From positions 1-64,000 of the forward strand of contig CAZLRU010000006.1 in the NCBI GenBank assembly GCA_964562155.1: a stretch of DNA of 64,000 nucleotides. The letters are read 5' to 3'. This DNA comes from JAGOUY01 sp964562155. GTDB taxonomy: Bacteria > Patescibacteriota > Patescibacteriia > 2-12-FULL-60-25. Shown in pieces: positions 49,316-58,189 of the stretch. The notes beneath the pieces are model-generated. The model was given only the letters and a program-made list of their open reading frames with translations, searched no databases and was not told the DNA's origin. Made by a program: the position numbers and the translations under genes. Numbering within the stretch: the stretch's first letter is position 1; each line of letters begins with the position of its first letter.

Positions 49316-50659
49316 ATGTCTTCACCTTCGCCGACGTTTCATATTACCACCTACGGGTGTCAGATGAATAAGAATGATAGCGAGCGGATCGCGGGGCTTT
49401 TGTCGTCTTTGGGGTTTGTGATGACGGAGGAGGAGTCCACGGCGGATGTGGTGCTTATTAATACGTGCAGTGTTCGACAGTCGGCTGAAGATCGCGTCTA
49501 CGGAGCTCAGGAGAAGTATTTAGAATATAAAAAGACGAAGCCAGACATGATTGTGGCGGTGACGGGTTGTATGCCTGGGCGGGATAAGGCGCGGGCGTTT
49601 AAGAAGCGATTACCGGCGACGGATCTCTATTTTCCTACGCCGGATATGGTGCATTTGCCTCGTTGGATTGCTGAGTTGCGTCCCGAGCTCGTTAACTCCG
49701 CTTCTTTGGAAGAAGATTACCTTAAGGTTCATCCGCGCCGCGTGCCGTCTGCACAGGCATTTGTGACGATTCAAACGGGATGTAATAAATTTTGCACGTA
49801 TTGTGTTGTGCCGTATGCACGTGGACTTGAGCGTAACAGGTCTGTGAAAGATGTGTTGGAGGAATGTCGCGAGTTGGTTGCGCACGGGATTGTTGAGATT
49901 ACATTGCTGGGACAGACGGTCAATTCATTTAAGGCCAGTGATCCGGAGTCTTTTTCTAAGGATAATCCATATCAAGATCATTTTGCCGCTCTTTTGTGGG
50001 AGATCAATCAACTTGAGGGGCTTCATCGTTTGCATTGGACGGCCGCGCACCCGCTCTCGATGACGGATGAGGTGATTGATGCCTTGAAGCTGCCTAAGCA
50101 GGTGAATTATCTGCATTTACCGGTTCAGTCTGGGAGTACAGAAGTATTGAAACGAATGAATCGCAAATATACGCGCGAGCAGTATCTTGAAGTGATTCGG
50201 AAGATTAAGACGGCGCGACCGGGGATTGCATTGGGGTCAGATATTATTGTTGGTTTTTCTGGAGAAACGCCTGAGCAGTTTGAAGAGACGATCTCTTTAT
50301 ATCGTGAAGTTGATTTTGATATTTCGTATAATGCTCAATATTCGATTCGATCGGGGACGCTCGGGATCAAGCTTTACGCGGATGATGTCTCCAAAGAGGA
50401 GAAGCGTGATCGGTGGGATCGAATTCAGGAGCTCATGGAGGAGATTTCCTTGCGAAAGAATCAAACATTCATTGGAAAAACAGTATCTGTATTGATTGAT
50501 AAGATCGACAACGGGTTTGTGAGCGGTAACAGTTTTGAGATGAAATTGGTCCGATTTGCTTCTAGGGACGAGTCCCTCGTTGGGAAGATCGTTGATGTCG
50601 AGGTGAAAGAGGTGAAGGCATGGGTACTGGAAGGAATGGTGAGGAAAGTGGGGGAGTAG
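49316..50659 (+). CDS. miaB: tRNA-2-methylthio-N6-dimethylallyladenosine synthase
   Basis: 447 residues. The N-terminal UPF0004 domain has YGCQMNKNDSE, NTCSVR and TGCM (three Cys of the auxiliary Fe-S cluster); the radical-SAM motif is GCNKFCTYCVVPYARG (CxxxCxxC); a TRAM domain ends the protein (SVLIDKI ... VEVKEV). It adds the methylthio group to i6A37 made by MiaA, whose gene follows after 11 bases. Confidence 0.97.
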   Translation: MSSPSPTFHITTYGCQMNKNDSERIAGLLSSLGFVMTEEESTADVVLINTCSVRQSAEDRVYGAQEKYLEYKKTKPDMIVAVTGCMPGRDKARAFKKRLPATDLYFPTPDMVHLPRWIAELRPELVNSASLEEDYLKVHPRRVPSAQAFVTIQTGCNKFCTYCVVPYARGLERNRSVKDVLEECRELVAHGIVEITLLGQTVNSFKASDPESFSKDNPYQDHFAALLWEINQLEGLHRLHWTAAHPLSMTDEVIDALKLPKQVNYLHLPVQSGSTEVLKRMNRKYTREQYLEVIRKIKTARPGIALGSDIIVGFSGETPEQFEETISLYREVDFDISYNAQYSIRSGTLGIKLYADDVSKEEKRDRWDRIQELMEEISLRKNQTFIGKTVSVLIDKIDNGFVSGNSFEMKLVRFASRDESLVGKIVDVEVKEVKAWVLEGMVRKVGE

Positions 50660-50670
50660 GGAGTAGCTTT

Positions 50671-51716
50671 ATGTCATTGCCAAGAGTTGTTTGCGTTGTG
50701 GGACCAACGTCATCTGGGAAGACGGCGTTGAGTTTAGCATTGGCGAAAGAATTTAATGGAGAAATTGTGAATGCGGATGCGCGACAGTTGTATCGAGGGT
50801 TTGATATTGGAACGGGGAAGCCGAGTTCCGTTCTCCGTCTCCATACCCCACATCATCTCTTTGACGAAGATCCTGCAAAACNNNNNNNNNNNNNNNNNNN
50901 NNNNNNNNNNNNNNNNNNNNNNNNNNNNNNNNNNNNNNNNNNNNNNNNNNNNNNNNNNNNNNNNNNNNNNNNNNNNNNNNNTCCGTTCTCCGTCTCCATA
51001 CCCCACATCATCTCTTTGACGAAGATCCTGCAAAACAGCTCACTGTCACCGAGTGGCGTGAAAAAGCGTTGAAATGTATTCATGAGATCGCTGATCGTGG
51101 TCATTTGCCGATCATCGTCGGCGGGACAGGTTTATATATTCAAGCGCTGGTCGATAATTTTTCGATTCCGGAGGTTCCGCCGAATGAGGAGTTGCGCGAG
51201 AAGCTGTCGAGATTGTCTTTATTAGAACTTCTTCGTCGTTTGCAGGAGCTTGATCCTGATGCTCTTGAGGTTGTTGATGTGAAGAATCCTCGACGTGTCA
51301 TGCGTGCGCTTGAAGTTGTTTTATCGACGGGTACATCGTTTGTTGCGCAACGACAGAAAGGCGAGCCACTGGTTGATGCGTTGCAGATTGGCATTGAGCG
51401 AAGTCGTGAGGAGTTGTATGAACGAGCTGAACGCGCGGTCGATGAGATGATTGGGGGAGGATGGGTTGAAGAGGTGCGAGGATTGTTGGCGCAAGGCATA
51501 ACTAAAGAGACGCCGGCGATGTCGGCGATTGGGTATCGAGAATTGGTTGATGTGGTTGAAGGTCGAGCGACGCTTGAAGCGGTGGTGCCGATGATAAAGC
51601 AATATACGCGGAATTATAGTAAACGGCAGATTACTTGGTTTAAGAAAGATAAGAGCATTGTGTGGGTGAAGGATGCGCATGATGCTTGCAAGCGCTTGGG
51701 CGAGTGGATGGGGTAG
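50671..51716 (+). CDS. miaA: tRNA dimethylallyltransferase, interrupted by an N gap
   Basis: From ATG 50671. VVGPTSSGKTALSLAL is the P-loop, IVNADARQLYRGFDIGTGKP the substrate region, then the N block (50882-50981). After it VGGTGLYIQALV and KQYTRNYSKRQITWFK are MiaA signatures. The 55 bases before and after the Ns are identical; collapsing them joins DPAK to QLTVTEWREK in frame, giving one protein of about 296 residues. Transfers dimethylallyl to A37 of tRNAs reading UNN codons. The TAG stop coincides with the start of a palindromic repeat. Confidence 0.93.
50882..50981. other. Assembly gap (100 N) with identical 55-base flanks
   Basis: 50827-50881 and 50982-51036 are the same 55 bases, exactly as at the gap at 15065. 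Most likely a scaffolding join over a k-mer overlap rather than missing DNA. Confidence 0.9.
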
Positions 51717-51920
51717 GCGATGGGCTCTGATCCCCTCGATGGATTTGATGCTTGTTGTTTTTCGCATGGGTCCTGCCACTGCGGCACCCTTCCGTCCTCA
51801 ACTCTCACAAACGGTCGCATGCACGTCTCCGGCTGGAAGGGGACCCGCCTCCGTGTCACCCCTGCGAATTTTTATAGATATCAAACCCCTCGAGGGGATC
51901 GGAGCCCTAGATGGGAGAGG
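51714..51920. repeat. Palindromic intergenic element, copy B
   Basis: Starts TAGGCGATGGGCTCTGA and ends TCGGAGCCCTAGATGGG. Arms 51722-51749 and 51880-51907 pair over 28 positions with two mismatches and one G-T. The interior, different from copy A, holds further nested pairings (TTCGCA/TGCGAA, GGGTCC/GGACCC, CCCTTCC/GGAAGGG). A G-rich tract (GGTGGGGGAGGGGG) follows, as in copy A. Its first three bases are the miaA stop codon. Confidence 0.7.
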
Positions 51921-51976
51921 TGGGGGAGGGGGTTTGACGTTAGTGGGTACATGTTTCATGCTAGGTGTACTATTCT

Positions 51977-52390
51977 ATGGCTTATTGGCTTTTAAAGACG
52001 GAACCTGGTGCTTATTCTTGGGACCAGCTTCAGCAGGATAAGAAAACCTCATGGACGGGTGTGCGCAATTTTCAAGCGCGCAATAATTTGCGTGAAATGC
52101 GGCCCGATGATCTGGCGTTTATCTATCATAGCGGCGAAGATAAAGAGATCGTTGGTATTGTGAGAATCGTGAAGGAGGCGTATGCAGATCCAACCGCGGA
52201 AACAGGGGATTGGGCAGCGATTGAGATTGAGGCGGTGCAGCCGGTTACGCGGCCGATTGGGTTGGAGGAAATCCGTAATACGCATAATTTGTGTGTAATG
52301 CCCTTGGTTACGCATACGCGGTTGTCGGTGCATCCCGTCACAGATTCCCAGTGGAATGATGTATTAAAATATACAAAAACAACCTTATGA
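51977..52390 (+). CDS. EVE-domain protein
   Basis: 137 residues from ATG 51977. MAYWLLKTEPGAYSWDQL and WTGVRNFQARNNLREM are the EVE (PUA-like) signature, followed by IYHSGEDKEIVGIVRIVKEA. EVE domains bind modified bases in DNA or RNA, and in some defence systems read modified cytosine; many are stand-alone housekeeping genes. Its stop overlaps the next start by 4 bases (ATGA). Confidence 0.92.
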   Translation: MAYWLLKTEPGAYSWDQLQQDKKTSWTGVRNFQARNNLREMRPDDLAFIYHSGEDKEIVGIVRIVKEAYADPTAETGDWAAIEIEAVQPVTRPIGLEEIRNTHNLCVMPLVTHTRLSVHPVTDSQWNDVLKYTKTTL

Positions 52391-53121
52391 TTCGCCATGC
52401 GGTTATTTTGGCGGGGGGCAGTGGGACGCGTTTGCGTCCCGTGACGCTTGAAATTCCAAAACCGCTTGTCCCTGTCCAAGGCGTGCCGATTGTGTCGTGG
52501 CAGGCACGTTGGCTCGCGCGCTACGGTATCGAAGAGATTACGGTCGTGATCGCCCCTAAATGGCGTTCGCAGTTTGTGCGTTGGGCAGAGGAGATTGCGA
52601 AGGTAGTGCCCGTGAAGATTGTTTTGCATGAAGAATCGGAACCGATGGGGACGTTGGGGGCAATGGTGCATCACTTACGTGATCGTTGGACGCAGCCTAT
52701 TATTGTTACAAACGGAGATGAGCTCAAGGGACTGGATTTGCGAGCGCTCGAGCTTACGCATCAGGCGCTTAAAGCGGAGGATGCGCGTCATGGGGCCACC
52801 GTTGGGTTGATTCGAGTGTTTAATCCGTCCGACTACGGAGTGGCGGAGCTGGATGGGGATCGAGTTGTGAAGTTTCATGAGAAGCCGGCTCATCCACCAA
52901 CAAATTTAATCAGTTCTGGTTTGTATTTGGTGGAGCCGAGTGTGTTTGCTGAGGTGGATCGTTCGCAGCCCTTTTTAATGTTTGAAAAGGATTTGTTTCC
53001 GCGCTTGGCCGAAGAGCGTCGTTTGGGTGGGGCGACCTTAGAGGGGCCTTGGTATGATTGTGGAACGCTTGAGCGCTGGGAGAAGGCGATTGCAGAGTGG
53101 CAAGAACCCGAAGCCTCCTAG
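52387..53121 (+). CDS. NTP-transferase (sugar-phosphate nucleotidyltransferase)
   Basis: 244 residues. ILAGGSGTRLRPVTLEIPKPL is split here as ILAGGSGTRLRPVT plus IPKPLVP, the nucleotidyltransferase signature; SEPMGTLGAM is the acceptor loop and TNGDELKG carries the metal Asp. GLYLVEPSVF and WYDCGTLERWEKA close the fold, most like mannose-1-phosphate guanylyltransferase or RmlA-type enzymes. Coupled to the EVE gene upstream. Confidence 0.86.
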   Translation: MIRHAVILAGGSGTRLRPVTLEIPKPLVPVQGVPIVSWQARWLARYGIEEITVVIAPKWRSQFVRWAEEIAKVVPVKIVLHEESEPMGTLGAMVHHLRDRWTQPIIVTNGDELKGLDLRALELTHQALKAEDARHGATVGLIRVFNPSDYGVAELDGDRVVKFHEKPAHPPTNLISSGLYLVEPSVFAEVDRSQPFLMFEKDLFPRLAEERRLGGATLEGPWYDCGTLERWEKAIAEWQEPEAS

Positions 53122-53126
53122 CTCGT

Positions 53127-53549
53127 ATGATGCCTCCAAAAGAAATCGTTATCGTTATTGTTCGTCACCCTGTTGATGGGCGATTGTTTGTTCACCAACG
53201 TAGTGCAACCAAAAAAACCTTTCCCTTATTTTACGGCATCGGTGCCGGCGGTCATCGAGAAGTGGGAGAGACGATTGAGGCAGGGGCGGCGCGTGAATTG
53301 CGCGAAGAAACGGGTCTCGAAACGTCTATTGAGTATCTTTTTACTACAGAAACCATGGCTGAAGGTCGGCCACAATTAGACTATGTGTTTGAGACGGTGG
53401 CTGATATTTCCCATTTGCCCGCGCATGATGAGTGGTGTTGGTTCGGATGGATGGGGAGAGAAGAGCTCGATGCGCTTTTACAGGAGGGGAGATTGTGTAC
53501 AGATACCTCGGAGAACTGGCGTAGGTATCGTCAGATGGCGTTAGCTTAG
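53127..53549 (+). CDS. NUDIX hydrolase
   Basis: 140 residues starting at one of two consecutive ATGs. The NUDIX box is complete: GGHREVGETIEAGAARELRE followed by ETG (GX5EX7REUXEEXGU). KEIVIVIVRHPVDGRLFVHQRS resembles the IDI/YfcD subgroup. It hydrolyses a nucleoside diphosphate linked to another group. It is the end of the EVE-nucleotidyltransferase operon and overlaps the next, convergent gene by 4 bases. Confidence 0.9.
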   Translation: MMPPKEIVIVIVRHPVDGRLFVHQRSATKKTFPLFYGIGAGGHREVGETIEAGAARELREETGLETSIEYLFTTETMAEGRPQLDYVFETVADISHLPAHDEWCWFGWMGREELDALLQEGRLCTDTSENWRRYRQMALA

Positions 53550-54133
53550 GGCTGGTAGGTTTTTGTCCAGGTAAGTACCCCGTTGGTTGAGGGGGCCTGG
53601 GTGTATCCTCGTTTGTCTAAGAAGGGTAAGAATAGCTCTAGCCAACGCTTTTCCGTGAGGGGTTTTTGCTGGCTAATTTCAGGTGCCATCTCTATGCAAT
53701 GTTGAATAGCAACTCCTTGTTGTTGTGCGTCTATTTCAATCAAATCCGTCATTTTTTTCCAAAGTGATAATCCAATACCCCCTTTGAGATCTGGGTCATC
53801 TACGGGTTTGAGAATGAGCGTTTTTGCTTTTAAGGGCGGGTGATTTTTGTTGCCGGTTAGCTCGATGCTTCCGAATAGGAGCGGATGGATGTTGGTGGTT
53901 CCGGGACGATGGATACTGAATATTCTTTTTAGGTTTATAGCGTTGTCGCTATCTTTGTTGCTTCTATCCTCCTCTCTTCCCTCAAGGATAAACGGAATGC
54001 CTTTAATGGTAACGGCTTGGGCGGATTTTTTGGTGATTGTCGTTTGGTTTTCGACCGGTTGCCAAACAAGATCGTGAAGTTGCCAGGTTTCAAATAGCTC
54101 AGGTTTTTGCGCGGGTGAGAGAGGTTTTTCCAT
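53546..54133 (-). CDS. Hypothetical protein
   Basis: 195 residues from the ATG at 54133, not recognised. Alpha/beta character with Trp-rich beginning (FETWQLHDLVWQPVENQ), a strand-rich middle (AVTIKGIPFILEG) and a helical end (RWLELFLPFLDKRG). No membrane helix or catalytic motif. Directly behind the CYTH-like gene (5 bases), so the two are probably cotranscribed. Confidence 0.65.
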   Translation of the reverse strand: MEKPLSPAQKPELFETWQLHDLVWQPVENQTTITKKSAQAVTIKGIPFILEGREEDRSNKDSDNAINLKRIFSIHRPGTTNIHPLLFGSIELTGNKNHPPLKAKTLILKPVDDPDLKGGIGLSLWKKMTDLIEIDAQQQGVAIQHCIEMAPEISQQKPLTEKRWLELFLPFLDKRGYTQAPSTNGVLTWTKTYQP

Positions 54134-54138
54134 AGGAT

Positions 54139-54777
54139 CTAAGTCGCTTCTTCCGTAAATCGTCTCACATCTTCCTCGGTTCCGTAAAATCGCCAATCAT
54201 CTTGGTTGGTGAGGCGTGTGCAGAATTTGATGAAGGCTTCTCGATCATGCCATAGATCCACTTGCAATGATTGGGCTAGGGCTATGAGTTCTTGTTTGTT
54301 TTGCTCGGCATGTGTTTCATCGGAGATTTTTTCGAGTTCAAGATAGGCGAGACCGCTTTTTGAGGAGACGATGGAAGCGGTGATCGCGTCTTTTACGAAG
54401 TTTTCCGTGGTGCGTGAACCGACTTTGTGGAGCATGTTGAGGGAGCCGATGACGCGAGCGAATTGACCGAGGGCCTCGGGCGAGACAGGTGTGCTTATTT
54501 CACGTCGATTATGGGCGTGCACGCCGCCAAGTTTTACAACGACTTCTGCTTGGCCGTTGGTAATACGGCAACGGATATCTGTTTCTTGTGGTTGTTGATT
54601 TTGTTTGGCGTAATCTTCGTCTTCAGGAATTCGTCCGATCATGCCGAATGACATGAGCATTGTACGATGTGTCTCATCCTTTTTTACAAAGCCTTGTTCT
54701 AAGATATTCGCGCGTACGCGATCTTTGTCAGCGGTGTGAAGTTCGCCGCGTACCTCGAGTTCGATAGGGTGGGGCAT
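54139..54777 (-). CDS. CYTH-like triphosphate-tunnel domain protein
   Basis: 212 residues. IELEVRGEL fits the ExExR/K start of CYTH domains, TDIRCRITNGQAEVVVKLGG matches the R-x-R ... K strands of the tunnel, and GLAYLELEKIS fits the later E-x-E strand. CYTH enzymes act on triphosphates (thiamine triphosphate, polyphosphate, cAMP). The charged positions are incompletely conserved, so the assignment is tentative. Divergent from the large membrane protein. Confidence 0.5.
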   Translation of the reverse strand: MPHPIELEVRGELHTADKDRVRANILEQGFVKKDETHRTMLMSFGMIGRIPEDEDYAKQNQQPQETDIRCRITNGQAEVVVKLGGVHAHNRREISTPVSPEALGQFARVIGSLNMLHKVGSRTTENFVKDAITASIVSSKSGLAYLELEKISDETHAEQNKQELIALAQSLQVDLWHDREAFIKFCTRLTNQDDWRFYGTEEDVRRFTEEAT

Positions 54778-54835
54778 AATCGTCCCCAGCCTAACACCCT
54801 CCTCATACGCGTCAACCTAGGCTACACTATTGGCC

Positions 54836-56044
54836 ATGGCCTTTCGTTTTTTTCGCTGGCTTTTGCCCGTGCATCATCCTCATTTGGATGCTTACCATAT
54901 TGTTAGTATTACAACTCTTACTGAGTTAGAAGATGTTGAGCGTCTGCCGCTTGAATTACGTTTTGTTTTAAAACAGGCGCCTGAACGTCGCGAGCAGGTG
55001 CGTGCTTTGCTCGCGTCTGGGTACGGGGTGGGGGTACGAACGGTTCAGGAAACGCCTCGGCTCCTATTGGATGCGGTAGATCATATCTCGCGCTTTACTC
55101 AAGAAAACACCATTATTCCTTGGCTGCCTCGGTTATTGCGTCAAGGAGATATGCCGACGTTTACGGAAGCCGAGCTACGTATAGCGGAACGGCAGGGGAT
55201 TGCTCTCTACGAGGATGCGCGACGTATTCTTGACTGTCGATATGAATTCAAAAAGATTGTTTTAATTGATTTAAAGAATCAGGGGGTGAGTGAAGATCAA
55301 CGGCGTCTCCTGTTGGATTTGAACGAGGTTCTGTATCCGTATGCGTTAGATTATATTATTCATCGTGTCTTGACGGATGATGCGCGCACGCACACTGAGA
55401 TTGCTCAGACTGTTACAAAATCCCTTCTGCTTGTTGGTCCTGTGGCGCATCTGCTTGAGTACTGGGTGAGTGGGGTTGGAAAAATGTTTGCCGCTTCCGC
55501 TCATGAGCTCTTGGGAGAGGCGGCTGAGCTCTTCGCTTTGCATGGATCGGGCTTTACATCGCGACAGCTCGTGAGACGTTCGAGGATTCTTTTGCCTGTC
55601 TTTGTACTTGTAGCGTATGGAGCTTTTTCTGTTGAAGGATTGGTGGAAGAGGGGAGATTGGGCTTAGCGGGGTTGGTGTTTGGGATTTCGGCGGTGGCTG
55701 TATCCTTAACAACCGTTGTCCGGTCCATGAAGTCGCATCATCATGCGTTTGTGTCGTTGTCTCGCGCTGGCAAGTTGCGAGCGCATGAACATCGATTGTG
55801 GCGTTTAGCTTTGGAGCAGGGTTTTTCTGATCCGACGCGCGTTGGCATTTTATTGGGGGCGATCATCGCGCCCTTGACTGGTGCCGCGGTTTTTAGTTTG
55901 TTTCCCGGCTCAACCCATAATGGGTGGGTATTGGCGCTATTGGGTTCGGTTGAGTCTTTGGTGGCCGGTTTTGCCGTTCTTATGGCTTCTCGAGTGCAGG
56001 CGCGGTGGTTTGCGCGTCGTATGCGTCGCTTGCTTCACGGTTAG
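54836..56044 (+). CDS. Membrane protein of unknown function
   Basis: 402 residues from ATG 54836 (TACACT box 7 bases ahead). The N-terminal ~200 residues are soluble, helical and charged; membrane helices lie at about 250-270, 275-298, 340-362 and 368-390. The end is basic (RWFARRMRRLL). A cytoplasmic sensor-like or scaffold domain fused to a four-helix module is the visible architecture. I know no homologous family. Confidence 0.65.
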   Translation: MAFRFFRWLLPVHHPHLDAYHIVSITTLTELEDVERLPLELRFVLKQAPERREQVRALLASGYGVGVRTVQETPRLLLDAVDHISRFTQENTIIPWLPRLLRQGDMPTFTEAELRIAERQGIALYEDARRILDCRYEFKKIVLIDLKNQGVSEDQRRLLLDLNEVLYPYALDYIIHRVLTDDARTHTEIAQTVTKSLLLVGPVAHLLEYWVSGVGKMFAASAHELLGEAAELFALHGSGFTSRQLVRRSRILLPVFVLVAYGAFSVEGLVEEGRLGLAGLVFGISAVAVSLTTVVRSMKSHHHAFVSLSRAGKLRAHEHRLWRLALEQGFSDPTRVGILLGAIIAPLTGAAVFSLFPGSTHNGWVLALLGSVESLVAGFAVLMASRVQARWFARRMRRLLHG

Positions 56045-56095
56045 GATCGTGTTTCCGGAGGATCCTGGTTTATCTGTTCTTTTGAGCTGTCTGGC

Positions 56096-56124
56096 TCGAC
56101 GCCGGCCTTGGATTGGAGTACTCT
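56096..56124 (+). promoter_or_regulatory. CTCGA-class promoter of lepB
   Basis: TCGACG (56096-56101), exactly 17 bases, TACTCT (56119-56124), then 6 bases to the ATG. Confidence 0.55.
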
Positions 56125-56130
56125 GTCCCC

Positions 56131-56721
56131 ATGTCTTTACCCCCCTTATCCTCGCCAGATCAGCCATCCATCCCTTCAGAGGTTGGGAAGAAAAAGGCCC
56201 TTGGTGGATTGCTTGAGCTGATTCAGGTTATTGTTATTTCGGCGGCAATCGTTATCCCGTTACGCACATTTCTGGTCCAGCCGTTTTACGTCAAAGGCCA
56301 GAGTATGGAGCCGAATTTTTACGATCACGAGTATTTATTTGTTGATAAGCTTACCTATCGTCGTCAAGCGCCCGTGCGTGGTGATGTCGTGGTTATTCGA
56401 TACCCCTTAGATCCAAGCGAGTTTTTTATCAAGCGCGTGATTGGTCTTCCTGGCGAAACCATTGAGGTTTCTAATGGAAAGGTGCGTATTTACAATAAGG
56501 AACATGAAAACGGCTTTCTCCTTGACGAACATACGTATTTAGATCAAGACTATACTCCCTTAACCGATACCAAGACTTTGAAAGATGGCGAGTATTATTT
56601 AATGGGGGATAATCGCGCCGCAAGTCTTGATTCTCGTAGCTTTGGTCCCGTTAAACGTTCGTTCATTGTCGGTCGCGTTTGGGTGCGGGCCTACCCCTTT
56701 GACCGTTGGAAGCATTTCTAA
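56131..56721 (+). CDS. lepB: Signal peptidase I
   Basis: 196 residues from ATG 56131. One membrane helix (about 28-48), then box B with the nucleophile S58 in KGQSMEPN, box D with the general base K101 in FFIKRVIGLPGE, and box E YLMGDNRAASLDSRSFGPV. Short Gram-positive-like form. It removes signal peptides of the many exported proteins in this window. Confidence 0.97.
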   Translation: MSLPPLSSPDQPSIPSEVGKKKALGGLLELIQVIVISAAIVIPLRTFLVQPFYVKGQSMEPNFYDHEYLFVDKLTYRRQAPVRGDVVVIRYPLDPSEFFIKRVIGLPGETIEVSNGKVRIYNKEHENGFLLDEHTYLDQDYTPLTDTKTLKDGEYYLMGDNRAASLDSRSFGPVKRSFIVGRVWVRAYPFDRWKHF

Positions 56722-56768
56722 GTTTTTCTCTTTAATTTATTACTCCCTTCTTCACGTAATCTCTATTT

Positions 56769-58181
56769 ATGCCTACCAAACCAAAGCCGGTTGTGAAAAA
56801 AGTGATGGCCAAGGCCGCTGCCCCTGCGGCCGTTTCTGGCGCTCCCGCTCCTGCAGCTCCTCCATCGTTACCTAATAAGAAATCAGCACCCGCTATTCAA
56901 TTAATTCGTGGGATGCGTGATTTGTTGCCCGTTGATCAACAGTACTGGAAGCGCGTATCGGATGTCATCGAGTCCATGGCACGTGCCTATGCGTATGATC
57001 GTCTTGATACCCCGATGGTTGAAGATCATTCGTTGTTTATGCGTGGCGTTGGTAAGCAAACGGATATCGTTGAGAAGGAGTTATTTACGTGGGAATCCCC
57101 GGGTGGTGAGCAGATCGCATTGCGTCCAGAAGGGACGGCTCCCGCTATTCGTGCGTACATTCAGCACGGCCTTTGGAATCAGCCTCAGCCCGTTAAGATG
57201 TGGTACCAGGGCCCAATGTTTCGTTATGATCGTCCTCAGGCGGGACGTTTCCGTCAGTTTTTTCAAACCGGTTTTGAATGCGTGGGAGAAGCCGATGCTG
57301 TTGTGGATGCGCAGTTGATTATTATTTCTTGGAATATTTTGAAGGCGTTGGATTTAGATCCGGTTGTTCGGATCAACTCCCTGGGCACGCCTGAATCTCG
57401 GGCGAATTATAAAGCCGCGTTGGTAAGTTATTTCCGTTCCAAGAAAAATCGTTTGTCGGAAGAGGACAAGAAGCGTTTGCTTAAAAATCCCCTTCGTCTT
57501 CTGGATTCCAAAGATCCGGCCATGATCGAATTGAAAGCGGAAGCTCCGCAGATTGTTGATTGGTTAGATGAAGAATCTAAGGCACACTTTACCCGTGTTC
57601 TTGAGTATCTTGATGAGGTGGGTGTTCGCTACGAACTCGATCCTTATCTTGTCCGTGGGTTGGATTACTACACGAAGACCGTGTTTGAATGGTATGCCGA
57701 AAGCGATGATCAAGAGTTGGCTCAGTCTGCTCTTGGTGGCGGTGGTCGGTTTGACGGATTGGTGGAGGTCTTGGGTGGGCACCCGGCGCCGGCCGCAGGG
57801 TTTGCGTTGGGTCTGGATCGCATTGTTTCGCGCTTGAAGGAGCGTGATCAACGAGCAAATGCCCCGGCGTTTGTGTCTTCGAGTCTTGCTCCTGTTGATG
57901 TCTTTCTCGCTCAGCTCGGAGAGGTGGGGCGCAAGAAAGCCTTAGCGTTATTCGAGGAATTTCGTCGCGCGGGTATTTTAGTTGGAGAAGCGTTCAGCAA
58001 ATCTTCTATTAAGGCACAGATGGAGCTTGCTAATCGTCGTGGAGCTAAATGGGCGATTGTCGTTGGTCAAAAGGAGGTCTTGGATGGAACCGCGATTATC
58101 CGCGATATGGACGCCGGTACCCAAGAGATTGTGGATGCGAAAAAGGTGGTTCATGAAGTGAAGAAAAAGCTGGGGTTATAG
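56769..58181 (+). CDS. hisS: Histidyl-tRNA synthetase
   Basis: 470 residues. Class II core: GMRDLLPVDQQYW, motif 2 YQGPMFRYDRPQAGRFRQF, the histidine-A loop VRGLDYYTKTVFEW and ALGGGGRFDGLVE, ending with the anticodon-binding domain. The first ~45 residues are an Ala/Pro/Lys-rich, histone-H1-like extension (AKAAAPAAVSGAPAPAAPP) not needed for the fold. Follows lepB by 47 bases. Confidence 0.97.
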   Translation: MPTKPKPVVKKVMAKAAAPAAVSGAPAPAAPPSLPNKKSAPAIQLIRGMRDLLPVDQQYWKRVSDVIESMARAYAYDRLDTPMVEDHSLFMRGVGKQTDIVEKELFTWESPGGEQIALRPEGTAPAIRAYIQHGLWNQPQPVKMWYQGPMFRYDRPQAGRFRQFFQTGFECVGEADAVVDAQLIIISWNILKALDLDPVVRINSLGTPESRANYKAALVSYFRSKKNRLSEEDKKRLLKNPLRLLDSKDPAMIELKAEAPQIVDWLDEESKAHFTRVLEYLDEVGVRYELDPYLVRGLDYYTKTVFEWYAESDDQELAQSALGGGGRFDGLVEVLGGHPAPAAGFALGLDRIVSRLKERDQRANAPAFVSSSLAPVDVFLAQLGEVGRKKALALFEEFRRAGILVGEAFSKSSIKAQMELANRRGAKWAIVVGQKEVLDGTAIIRDMDAGTQEIVDAKKVVHEVKKKLGL

Positions 58182-58189
58182 TTTCTGCA

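Noticed and set aside
51977..53549. EVE plus NUDIX neighbourhood as an anti-phage system
   Set aside because: The genes are coupled to a sugar nucleotidyltransferase and no nuclease, helicase or toxin is nearby; housekeeping roles are more likely.
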